A program made the translations under genes and the position numbers. A DNA stretch of 5,931 nucleotides, from positions 1 to 5,931 of the forward strand of contig JAUVMD010000098.1 of NCBI GenBank assembly GCA_030600405.1, given 5' to 3'. Of the stretch, positions 1-5,800 are shown in pieces (positions within the stretch are counted from its first letter, which is position 1; each line of letters starts with the position of its first letter). The notes under the pieces were generated by a model, which saw only the letters and a program-made list of their open reading frames with translations, ran no database searches and was not told the origin of the DNA. The DNA comes from Nitrospirota bacterium. Lineage in GTDB: Bacteria > Nitrospinota > Nitrospinia > Nitrospinales > Nitrospinaceae.

Positions 1-181
1 CTGCCATCGACCCGAGAATGCTCTCCGCCTTCAAATGGGCCAGAACGTCGGCCAGCGCGATGTCGTGCTTCTTGCAACTGTCGTAGACCGGCTTGAACGG
101 CAGGCGCACCACCTTCTCCGGATATCCGCTTTTACTGATGGAATGCTTGATACTGTCTGCTACCGGGTTCGATGCACTCAT
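1..181 (-). CDS. Hypothetical protein, N-terminal part only (gene continues past the left edge)
   Basis: I do not recognise this protein. An open minus-strand frame begins at an ATG (179-181) and stays open for 60 codons to the window edge, so the C-terminus is outside. The start is well constrained: an in-frame TAA lies 9 bases (three codons) upstream, with no other start codon between, and an AAGAAG stretch a few bases before the ATG is a plausible weak Shine-Dalgarno. The visible protein starts MSASNPVADSIKHS and continues through a basic, mixed stretch (GYPEKVVRLPFKPVYDSCKK) to an apparently helical segment (ALADVLAHLKAESILG). There is no signal peptide, membrane segment or known catalytic motif in the visible part. 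Codon choice is G/C-ending like the neighbouring genes, which supports real coding. It is divergent from elbB and probably has its own promoter in the intergenic region. Function is unknown. Confidence 0.62.
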   Translation of the reverse strand, partial: MSASNPVADSIKHSISKSGYPEKVVRLPFKPVYDSCKKHDIALADVLAHLKAESILGSMA

Positions 182-228
182 GGTCGCTTCTTAATAAAAT
201 TTCAACCGATGGATGAAAGTATTCAGGA

Positions 229-259
229 TTTATATTGATGAAGCTGATTTTAATATAAA
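229..259. repeat. Inverted repeat TTTATATT / AATATAAA, 15-nt spacer
   Basis: TTTATATT at 229-236 is the exact reverse complement of AATATAAA at 252-259. The right arm covers the candidate minus-strand -10 element. It could be an operator half-site pair or form a stem in RNA. All arm bases are A or T, in an AT-rich region, so chance is a serious alternative. Confidence 0.4.
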
Positions 260-279
260 CATCGGATTCTCCCAAACAA
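252..279 (-). promoter_or_regulatory. Candidate sigma-70 promoter for the left-edge gene
   Basis: On the minus strand TTGTTT (274-279, three of six matches to the -35 consensus) is followed after 16 bases by TATATT (252-257, five of six to the -10 consensus). Transcription would start near 245, leaving a leader of about 65 nt before the ATG at 181. Two inverted repeats overlap these elements. The -35 match is poor and the region is AT-rich, so a chance match is possible. Confidence 0.3.
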
Positions 280-286
280 AATCCGA
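262..286. repeat. Inverted repeat TCGGATT / AATCCGA, 11-nt spacer
   Basis: TCGGATT at 262-268 is the exact reverse complement of AATCCGA at 280-286. It lies two bases from the preceding dyad and covers the candidate -35 and spacer of the minus-strand promoter, a typical repressor position. The arms contain G and C, so this is less easily explained by base composition than the neighbouring A/T dyad. There is no U-run after either arm, so it does not look like a terminator. Confidence 0.45.
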
Positions 287-356
287 CCTTTAAAGCGACT
301 AACTCCTCTCCCATATTCATGCAGAACCTCCACGTATGGCCCACTCCATGGATTTA

Positions 357-365
357 TGCTAAAAT
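357..365 (+). promoter_or_regulatory. Candidate extended -10 promoter element for elbB
   Basis: TGCTAAAAT matches the extended -10 form TGnTAnnnT, with TAAAAT five of six to the consensus hexamer. No good -35 is seen 17 bases upstream, which extended -10 promoters can tolerate. A start near 372 would give a leader of about 77 nt. TATAGT (388-393) and TATAAG (416-421) are alternative -10 hexamers, also without a good -35, so the true promoter is uncertain. Confidence 0.3.
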
Positions 366-421
366 TCGGTCATTCAATACAAACATCTATAGTTTTATCG
401 CTCAATCGCTAACTTTATAAG

Positions 422-442
422 GCCTGTGGCATCAGGCGGAGG
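422..442 (+). promoter_or_regulatory. elbB ribosome binding site with an abutting small hairpin
   Basis: GGAGG at 438-442 is a near-ideal Shine-Dalgarno, six bases before the elbB ATG at 449, and it decides that start. Immediately upstream GCCTG (422-426) can pair with CAGGC (433-437) around a six-base loop, ending at the base before the Shine-Dalgarno. Such a stem would leave the site exposed but close to structure. Whether it matters for translation is inference. Confidence 0.65.
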
Positions 443-448
443 CGGGAT

Positions 449-1114
449 ATGAAAAAGAAAATCGGAGTCGTGCTCTCCGGATGCGGGGTGTACGACGGTG
501 CGGAAGTTCATGAATCGGTCATCACTTTACTGGCCATCGACCGGGCGGGTGCCGAAGCGGTGTGCATGGCCCCCAACACGGATCAATTGCATGTTATCAA
601 CCACCTCACCGGCGAGGAAGTGAAAGGCGAGAAACGCAACGTGCTGGTGGAATCGGCGCGCATCGCGCGCGGCGATATCAAGGACATCGCTGAAGTGAAG
701 GCGGACGATCTCGACGCGCTGATCTTCCCCGGCGGGTTTGGCGCCGCCAAAAACCTGTGCGACTTCGCGGTGAAAGGTGAAAACTGCGAGGTGCACCCGG
801 AAGTCAAACGCCTGGTCAAGGAATTTGAACAGAAACAGAAACCGCAGGCGGTGTGTTGCATCGCTCCGGCGATGATGGCGAAGATTTACGAAGACTCGGA
901 TGCGAACCCGACGCTGACCATCGGCAACGACGCGGATACCAGCTCAAAAATGGAAGCGATGGGGACCAAGCATCAGAACGCGGTGGTGACCGAAGTGGTA
1001 GTGGACGTGCCCAACCGGATCGTCAGCACTCCGGCTTACATGCTGGGGCAAAACATCGGCGAAGTGGCCGAGGGCATCGAGAAGACCGTCAACCAGTTGG
1101 TGAAGATGATCTGA
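449..1114 (+). CDS. elbB: ElbB, DJ-1/PfpI-superfamily protein (isoprenoid biosynthesis glyoxalase ElbB)
   Basis: This 221-residue protein matches the ElbB family along its full length (E. coli ElbB is of very similar size). Seen in the sequence: the N-terminal strand and loop GVVLSGCGVYDGAEVHE (residues 6-22) with the conserved Glu22; NHLTGE (51-56); FPGGFGAAKNL (93-103), the family's glycine-rich loop; the nucleophile elbow VCCIAPAM (135-142), whose second Cys, Cys137, aligns with the reactive cysteine; and STPAYMLGQNI (193-203) near the C-terminus. The family is cytoplasmic. Annotated roles are weak glyoxalase activity and a genetic link to isoprenoid synthesis, but the physiological substrate is not settled. 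The ATG follows a strong GGAGG. The gene stands alone on the plus strand, divergent from an unknown gene and convergent with hldE 34 bp downstream, and has no obvious intrinsic terminator of its own. The family call is firm; the reaction in this organism is inferred. Confidence 0.95.
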   Translation: MKKKIGVVLSGCGVYDGAEVHESVITLLAIDRAGAEAVCMAPNTDQLHVINHLTGEEVKGEKRNVLVESARIARGDIKDIAEVKADDLDALIFPGGFGAAKNLCDFAVKGENCEVHPEVKRLVKEFEQKQKPQAVCCIAPAMMAKIYEDSDANPTLTIGNDADTSSKMEAMGTKHQNAVVTEVVVDVPNRIVSTPAYMLGQNIGEVAEGIEKTVNQLVKMI

Positions 1115-1122
1115 CCGAAGCC

Positions 1123-1147
1123 AAAAACCTTTCGGGATAACCGAAAG
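1123..1147 (-). terminator. Intrinsic terminator of the def-fmt-uxs-radC-gmhA-hldE transcript
   Basis: Read on the minus strand, CTTTCGG (1141-1147) pairs perfectly with CCGAAAG (1129-1135) around a five-base loop, followed by one G and then five T residues (1123-1127). This is the usual shape of a Rho-independent terminator, starting one base after the hldE stop codon. The stem is only 7 bp with moderate G+C, so efficiency may be partial. On the plus strand no T-run follows the stem, so it should act poorly, if at all, on the elbB transcript. Confidence 0.75.
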
Positions 1148-1148
1148 A

Positions 1149-2618
1149 TCAATTGCCCCGGTTGGCTTCCAGGATTTTATCGACAGTGCTGGAGGTGGAC
1201 AGGCCTTTGACGATGGGGATGAGCGCCACGCGCGCGCCGTAACCCTCGACGATTTCCCGCCCGACCACATCTTCCAGTTTGTAGTCGTCGCCTTTCACCA
1301 AAACATCGGGACGGATTTCGCGGATCAGGCTTTCGGGTGTTTCTTCATTAAAGATGGTGATGTAATCGACGTCCTGCAAGGCGGACAGGATATTAGCCCG
1401 CTCTCCCTGGGATTTGATGGGCCGTCCGTCGCCCTTGATGGCACGGACTGATTCGTCGCTGTTGATGCCGAGGATCAGGATATCCCCCTGCTTTTTTGCC
1501 TGCTGTAAAAACTCGATGTGCCCGCCGTGGATCAAATCGAAACAACCATTGGTGAACACGATCGACTTGCCGACGCTTTTGGCCAGACTCACGACTTGCT
1601 TGATTTCGTTCAACTCCAGAACTGCGCTGGAGGTGCGGAGCATTTCCTCTTTCAGAAATTCGTTGATCTCGTCCAGCGTGACCACGGCAGTTCCGATTTT
1701 GCCGACGACGATGCCCGCCGACATGTTGGCCAGCCACGCGGCTTCTTCGTAACTGAAATCGCTGAACAGGGACATTCCGAACACGCTGATAACGGTATCG
1801 CCCGCTCCGGTCACATCGTACACTTCCTTGGCCACCGTTGAGATTTCGAAGGGCTTGTCTTTTTTGTGATAAAAAATCATTCCATCCTTGCCACGCGTGA
1901 TGAGAATTCCCTCCGACTTGGTCAGAGAGAGCAGGTATTCCGCCGCCCGGTCCAAATCTTCCCGGCTGTTGATCTTGATGGGCGCCACCCGCTCCACTTC
2001 CTTCTGGTTGGGGGTGATGACCGTGGCGCCATTGTACTTGTGGAAATCGGTTCCTTTGGGATCGACCACCACCTGCTTCTTGGATTTTTTGGCGCGTTGC
2101 ATGATGGCGTTGGCGATTTTCTCCGACAGAATGCCTTTGTGGTAATCGGAGCAGATGACACCGTCCATTTCCGGGATGACGGCGTGCAGGTATTTGAGGA
2201 ACTTGCCTTCCGTTTCCTCAGTGATAGGCCGGTCGTCTTCCTTATCGATCCTCAGAATCTGCTGGTTGTTCGCGATCACGCGTACCTTGGAAGTTGTGGG
2301 ACGGTGCACGAACCGGTAGATCCCATTGGTGTGAATGGACCGGTTTTTGATCAGGTCGAGCAGTTTATCGCCTTTTTCGTCGCGCCCGATGCCACCGACG
2401 AGATACACGTCGCAACCGAGGGCCACCAGGTTGTTGGCGACGTTGGCGGCTCCCCCCAGAGACAGGTTTTCCGATTTGGATTCCAGCACCGGTACCGGGG
2501 CTTCCGGCGAAATACGGTTGACCGATCCCCATATGTATTCGTCTAGAATCAGGTCACCCACCACCAGAATCTTGGGGCGTTTTTTATTGTCGAAGAAGCG
2601 CTTGAACTTGGCTTTCAC
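1149..2618 (-). CDS. hldE: Bifunctional D-glycero-beta-D-manno-heptose-7-phosphate kinase / heptose-1-phosphate adenylyltransferase
   Basis: HldE carries two steps of ADP-heptose synthesis for the LPS inner core: phosphorylation of heptose 7-phosphate at C1 and, after GmhB removes the 7-phosphate, transfer of AMP from ATP. Its 489 residues are close to E. coli HldE (477). The N-terminal PfkB/ribokinase-type kinase (about 15-320) shows GDLILDEYIWG (21-31), GGAANVANN (55-63) and the anion-hole/catalytic signature DVTGAGD (268-274, Asp274 as likely base). A linker leads to the cytidylyltransferase-like domain (about 350-485) with FTNGCFDLIHGGH (355-367), whose HGGH is the HxGH nucleotide-binding motif, then VKGDDY (441-446) and GLSTSS (472-477). 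The start is GTG, directly after the gmhA stop (TAAGTG), supported by GAGGAA nine bases upstream and the lack of a nearby alternative. It is last in the operon and followed by a terminator. Both active sites look intact. Confidence 0.97.
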   Translation of the reverse strand: MKAKFKRFFDNKKRPKILVVGDLILDEYIWGSVNRISPEAPVPVLESKSENLSLGGAANVANNLVALGCDVYLVGGIGRDEKGDKLLDLIKNRSIHTNGIYRFVHRPTTSKVRVIANNQQILRIDKEDDRPITEETEGKFLKYLHAVIPEMDGVICSDYHKGILSEKIANAIMQRAKKSKKQVVVDPKGTDFHKYNGATVITPNQKEVERVAPIKINSREDLDRAAEYLLSLTKSEGILITRGKDGMIFYHKKDKPFEISTVAKEVYDVTGAGDTVISVFGMSLFSDFSYEEAAWLANMSAGIVVGKIGTAVVTLDEINEFLKEEMLRTSSAVLELNEIKQVVSLAKSVGKSIVFTNGCFDLIHGGHIEFLQQAKKQGDILILGINSDESVRAIKGDGRPIKSQGERANILSALQDVDYITIFNEETPESLIREIRPDVLVKGDDYKLEDVVGREIVEGYGARVALIPIVKGLSTSSTVDKILEANRGN

Positions 2619-3182
2619 TTAATCAAATTCCTCGTCGAGTATTTCGCAGATGATATGCCCGATGGTGATATGCGCTTCCTGAATGCGGGCAGTATTGTTA
2701 GAAGGGACCACGATGGCCAGATCGACCTTATCCTTTAATTTTCCGCCCTGTTTGCCCAAAAGTCCAATGGTTTTAGCACCTATTTCGCGGGCCTTTTCGA
2801 CCCCCCGGATCACGTTTTCCGAGTTGCCGCTGGTGCTGATGGCAATGACGATGTCTTCCTTTTTGGCCAACCCTTCCACCTGCCGCGAGAACACGGAATC
2901 ATACCCGTAATCGTTACCGATGCAGGTCAGGATGGACGAGTCTACCGTCAGGGCGATGGCGGCTACCGGCCGACGCTCTTTTTTATACCGGCCGATGAAT
3001 TCGGCGGCGATGTGCTGGGCATCGCCCGCACTGCCGCCGTTGCCCATGAGCAGCATCTTGCCGCCGTTTTGAAAACTGGTTCGGGCCATGGAGATCGCTT
3101 CATTAATTTTACCCGCCAGCGTATCCGCGACGGCTTTTTTCACCTCTGCGCTTTCATAAAGAAATTCTTTGATTCGATCCAT
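2619..3182 (-). CDS. gmhA: Phosphoheptose isomerase (sedoheptulose 7-phosphate isomerase)
   Basis: GmhA converts sedoheptulose 7-phosphate to D-glycero-D-manno-heptose 7-phosphate, the first committed step to ADP-heptose, in the cytosol. The 187-residue protein is a single SIS domain of normal family length. Visible motifs: MGNGGSAGDAQHIAAE (46-61), TCIGNDYGYD (86-95), the sugar-phosphate loop ISTSGNSENV (115-124), and the C-terminal QEAHITIGH (168-176). His57, Glu61, Gln168 and His176 line up with the metal and catalytic residues His61, Glu65, Gln172 and His180 of E. coli GmhA with a constant offset of four, so the active site appears complete. The ATG is 2 nt after the radC stop; AAGGG 11 bases upstream, within radC, is a slightly distant Shine-Dalgarno. 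The product feeds the hldE enzyme encoded immediately downstream, so the two adjacent genes give consecutive steps in the cytosolic pathway. Confidence 0.97.
   Translation of the reverse strand: MDRIKEFLYESAEVKKAVADTLAGKINEAISMARTSFQNGGKMLLMGNGGSAGDAQHIAAEFIGRYKKERRPVAAIALTVDSSILTCIGNDYGYDSVFSRQVEGLAKKEDIVIAISTSGNSENVIRGVEKAREIGAKTIGLLGKQGGKLKDKVDLAIVVPSNNTARIQEAHITIGHIICEILDEEFD
2628..2633 (-). promoter_or_regulatory. hldE ribosome binding site inside the end of gmhA
   Basis: On the minus strand GAGGAA lies nine bases before the GTG at 2616-2618. It sits within the last codons of gmhA, and the gmhA stop TAA directly touches the GTG. This supports the non-ATG start and suggests that hldE translation is coupled to gmhA translation. 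Confidence 0.7.
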
Positions 3183-3184
3183 AT

Positions 3185-3883
3185 TTAAATCATCCCTTCG
3201 TCCGCAAAACTGTAAAATTCCGTTCCGCCGATTATGATGTGATCCAATAATTTAATTCCGATAATTTCTCCGGCCTTGCTTACCCGGTGGGTGATTTCAA
3301 TATCCGCCTGGCTGGGGGACGGGTCGCCACTGGGATGGTTATGAACCAAAACAATCTTGGTGGCCGATTCTTTGATCGCGGGAATCATCACCTCCCGCGG
3401 ATGCACAATGCTGGAATTGACACTGCCTTCCGATATGACAATATCCTTGATGATGTGAAGTTTGTTATCCAACAGGGCGACTTTGACGACTTCCTTCCTG
3501 AGATTTTTCATGAAGGGGGCGAAGTATTCCACAAACGCCCGGCTGGTAGTCATCTTTACGGTGTTGCCGGACCGGGTGGAGGCCATCCGTTTGCCCACCT
3601 CCAACGCCGCCTTGATTTGAGTCGCCTTCGCCAACCCGATGCCTTTCACCTGGCAAAGTTCATGAACCGAAGCGCGGTCCAGATTACTCAAATTATCAAA
3701 CGCCTTGAGAAGATCCCGGCAGATATCAACGGCATTTTTGTTAGCGCCGCTGGCCCCTGAGCCGATCAGAATGGCCAGCAAGTGAGCATCGGAAAGCGCG
3801 TCTCCTCCAAATTTGACCAACCGTTCGCGAGGACGTTCATCTTCGGGCCAATGCTTGATTGAAGAAGCGTCCTCTTTTCCCAT
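3185..3883 (-). CDS. radC: RadC family JAMM/MPN-domain protein
   Basis: A full-length RadC-family protein of 232 residues (family usually about 220-230). The N-terminus has the family's IKHWPEDERPRERL opening (9-22), then ALSDAHLLAILIGSG (29-43) and a helix-hairpin-helix segment CQVKGIGLAKA (77-87). The C-terminal JAMM/MPN metal-binding domain (about 110-232) carries IVHPREV (159-165) and the core motif running from His181 through His183 (HNHPSGD) to Asp194, the expected zinc ligands. RadC was named from an E. coli radiation-sensitive strain, but that phenotype was later ascribed to another gene, so the cellular role is unproven; links to DNA repair and recombination are family annotation. 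The ATG lies 4 nt after the uxs stop with only a weak GTGAG ahead of it; the conserved N-terminal motif directly after it supports this start. It shares a transcript with envelope-sugar genes, with no clear functional link. Confidence 0.96.
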   Translation of the reverse strand: MGKEDASSIKHWPEDERPRERLVKFGGDALSDAHLLAILIGSGASGANKNAVDICRDLLKAFDNLSNLDRASVHELCQVKGIGLAKATQIKAALEVGKRMASTRSGNTVKMTTSRAFVEYFAPFMKNLRKEVVKVALLDNKLHIIKDIVISEGSVNSSIVHPREVMIPAIKESATKIVLVHNHPSGDPSPSQADIEITHRVSKAGEIIGIKLLDHIIIGGTEFYSFADEGMI

Positions 3884-3887
3884 AAGC

Positions 3888-4838
3888 TCACGGTTCGGCC
3901 TGGTGCGTGTCGATACTCTTTCGGAAATAGTCTAATGTATCCCGCAACCCTTCTTCCAGTTTGACCTTCGGTTCCCATCCCAACAGCTGGCGAGCCAAGT
4001 TGATATCCGGTTGTCTCACCTTGGGATCATCCTCGGGCAACGGTTTGAATACGATTTTACTCCGGCTCCCGGTCACTTGCAAAATTTTCTCCGCCATCTC
4101 AAGCAGGGTCATTTCAATGGGATTCCCTATATTGACCGGATCAGAGTGCCCGGATTTCAGAAGCCGGACCATGCCTTCAATGAGATCGGACACATAGCAA
4201 AAACTACGGGTCTGTGAGCCGTCGCCATACACGGTGAGATCCTCCCCCTTCAATGCCTGATAGAGAAAATTGGGGATGGCGCGTCCGTCGTTGATCGCCA
4301 TGCGCGGTCCGTAGGTATTAAAAATACGGACGATGCGGGTATCGACCCCGTGGGTGCGATGATAGGCCATGGTCAGGGCTTCGGAAAATCGCTTGGGCTC
4401 GTCGTACACACTGCGCGGACCGATAGGATTTACGTTGCCCCAGTATGTTTCTTTCTGCGGATGCTCCAGCGGGTCGCCGTATACTTCCGAAGTGGAGGCC
4501 ATGAAAAACACCGCTCCCTTTTCACGGGCCAATTCTAAAGTGTTGTAAGTACCAAACGATCCCACCTTGAGTGTTTCTACGGGATGGGCATAGTAGTCCA
4601 CGGGACTGGCGGGAGACGCCAGATTCACGATGTTATCCAGAGATCCCGCCACCGTGAAAGGTTGAGAGATATCCTGTTTTACAAAGTGAAACCGGTCACT
4701 TTGGATATGGGCGATGTTGTCCATATTCCCGGTGATCAGGTTATCCACGCAAATGACTTCATGGCCTTCGTTCAACAGAGCGTCGCACAAATGAGAACCT
4801 AGGAAGCCCGCGCCGCCTGTCACCAGTGTTCTTTCCAT
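3888..4838 (-). CDS. uxs: UDP-glucuronate decarboxylase (UDP-xylose synthase), SDR family
   Basis: An extended short-chain dehydrogenase/reductase of 316 residues, close to other soluble bacterial UXS proteins. It should convert UDP-glucuronate to UDP-xylose and CO2 using bound NAD, giving a donor for surface polysaccharide or LPS. Seen: the NAD-binding glycine motif TGGAGFLGS (7-15) with acidic Asp32 after strand two; the UXS-type stretch [15 protein letters not shown] (72-86); STSEVYGDP (115-123) with Glu118 at the decarboxylase-specific position; [14 protein letters not shown] (137-150) with the catalytic Tyr145/Lys149 pair; FNTYGPRM (173-180); and [10 protein letters not shown] (211-220). 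Arg275 in VRQPDI probably matches the conserved substrate arginine. Pro148 sits where many homologues have glycine (YDEGK). The start ATG follows AAAAGG by eight bases, 26 nt after the fmt stop. Other SDRs such as HldD, GalE or dTDP-glucose dehydratase fit worse because the SPASPVDYY and PRSVYDE segments are typical of UXS. Confidence 0.93.
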   Translation of the reverse strand: MERTLVTGGAGFLGSHLCDALLNEGHEVICVDNLITGNMDNIAHIQSDRFHFVKQDISQPFTVAGSLDNIVNLASPASPVDYYAHPVETLKVGSFGTYNTLELAREKGAVFFMASTSEVYGDPLEHPQKETYWGNVNPIGPRSVYDEPKRFSEALTMAYHRTHGVDTRIVRIFNTYGPRMAINDGRAIPNFLYQALKGEDLTVYGDGSQTRSFCYVSDLIEGMVRLLKSGHSDPVNIGNPIEMTLLEMAEKILQVTGSRSKIVFKPLPEDDPKVRQPDINLARQLLGWEPKVKLEEGLRDTLDYFRKSIDTHQAEP

Positions 4839-4864
4839 ATTTTCTGCCTTTTCTAATCGGAAAC

Positions 4865-5800
4865 TCAGGAAACGTCAAACCGCTCGCCGGATTCCACCGC
4901 ATGTCCCTGCAAATAACTTTTGACGGTCATCCTCTTTTTACCTTCCGGTTGAATTTCGGTCACGATGATCCGGTCTTTCAAGGTTCCAATTTCAATTCCA
5001 TAATCCGACACACGCATCACCACTCCCGGCGCATCGTCTTTCGTTCCGGGTCCGGTTTCCACTTTGCAGAAACGCAGACGCTTTCCATTTAAAAACCCAA
5101 ATGTCCCCGGCCAGGGTTCCATTCCACGGACCCGGTTGCGGATGATTTCAGCCTCCTGGCCCCAATGCAGACATCCGTCTTCCTTTTTCAATTTTGAAGC
5201 ATAGGTGGACTCGGTATCATTTTGGGGAATAAACTTCAACAGGCCCTTTTCCAATTGGTCGACCGTTTCCAAGGCCAACGCCCCTCCCGCTTCTGATAAT
5301 TTATCGTGAAGATGTTGAGCGGTATCGTCATTTTCAATTGCAACCTTTTTCATCAGCAGGATATCGCCGGTATCCAGTCCTTGGTCCATTTTCATGGTGG
5401 TGACACCGGTTTCCTTATCGCCGTTGATGATGGCCCAGTTGATCGGCGCCGCGCCCCGGTATTGGGGTAACAGAGACGCATGAACATTCATGCAAAAATG
5501 CTTTGGCAATGATAAAAGATTTTCCCGCAGAATTTGGCCGTAGGCAATCACCACGATCAGGTCGGGTTTCAACCCTGCAAGTTCCGCAACAGATTCGGGT
5601 GCGCTGGCCTTTTCCGGTTGATAAACCTTGAGGCTGTTTTCCAGCGCGTATCGCTTTATCGGGGAAGCCTGCATCTCCTGTCCACGGCCTTTGGGCCGGT
5701 CCGGCTGAGTGACCACCGCCAGCACGGAATGCCGGGAAGTATGGAGTGTCCTCAGAGCCGGCACGGCAAAGTCCGGCGTACCCATGAAAACGAGGTTCAT
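4865..5800 (-). CDS. fmt: Methionyl-tRNA formyltransferase
   Basis: Fmt transfers a formyl group from 10-formyltetrahydrofolate to methionyl-initiator tRNA in the cytosol. The 311 residues are normal for the family (E. coli 315). The N-terminal catalytic domain (about 1-205) shows [11 protein letters not shown] (6-16), QPDRPKGRG (32-40), the loop linked to tRNA recognition, IAYGQIL (85-91), [19 protein letters not shown] (105-123) and [17 protein letters not shown] (132-148). Asn105, His107 and Asp143 match the E. coli catalytic Asn106, His108 and Asp144 with a constant offset of one. The smaller C-terminal tRNA-binding domain (about 210-311) includes [11 protein letters not shown] (224-234). 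The ATG overlaps the def stop codon in ATGA, so translation is probably coupled to def, a very common arrangement. No irregularity is seen. Confidence 0.97.
   Translation of the reverse strand: MNLVFMGTPDFAVPALRTLHTSRHSVLAVVTQPDRPKGRGQEMQASPIKRYALENSLKVYQPEKASAPESVAELAGLKPDLIVVIAYGQILRENLLSLPKHFCMNVHASLLPQYRGAAPINWAIINGDKETGVTTMKMDQGLDTGDILLMKKVAIENDDTAQHLHDKLSEAGGALALETVDQLEKGLLKFIPQNDTESTYASKLKKEDGCLHWGQEAEIIRNRVRGMEPWPGTFGFLNGKRLRFCKVETGPGTKDDAPGVVMRVSDYGIEIGTLKDRIIVTEIQPEGKKRMTVKSYLQGHAVESGERFDVS

Larger units (their letters stand above)
182..448. other. AT-rich divergent intergenic region
   Basis: This gap separates the start codons of the minus-strand hypothetical gene and elbB. It is clearly richer in A and T than the genes on either side, as expected for a shared promoter region. 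It contains two inverted repeats (229-259 and 262-286), a possible minus-strand promoter, a possible plus-strand extended -10, and the elbB ribosome binding site with a small hairpin before it. I see no RNA gene, riboswitch motif or convincing small CDS. Confidence 0.8.

Noticed and set aside
35..238. A 67-codon plus-strand frame at the left edge
   Set aside because: It is antisense to the left-edge gene and ends in promoter sequence, with no recognisable motif. It is a shadow frame.
206..265. CCGATG (206-211) and CATCGG (260-265) as arms of a larger stem enclosing the A/T dyad
   Set aside because: The arms are six bases with a 48-base interior, which is easily chance, and the predicted minus-strand transcript would begin after the right arm.
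132..344. A 70-codon minus-strand frame in the intergenic region with a GTG start
   Set aside because: It overlaps the first 50 bases of the better-supported left gene in another frame, has no convincing ribosome site, and lies mostly in AT-rich promoter-like sequence containing dyads. It is more likely a chance frame, though a small leader peptide cannot be fully excluded.
1866..2546. A 226-codon plus-strand open frame antisense to hldE
   Set aside because: It is long only because G/C-ending codons on the opposite strand suppress stops. The protein shows no domain, while hldE on the minus strand has all its family motifs.
3287..3760. A 157-codon plus-strand open frame antisense to radC
   Set aside because: It has no recognisable protein features and lies fully inside radC, which has an intact JAMM motif.
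3888..4838. Possible assignment of the SDR as HldD, the ADP-heptose epimerase, because gmhA and hldE are nearby
   Set aside because: The [21 protein letters not shown] and [11 protein letters not shown] segments are typical of UDP-glucuronate decarboxylases, and HldD hallmarks are absent.
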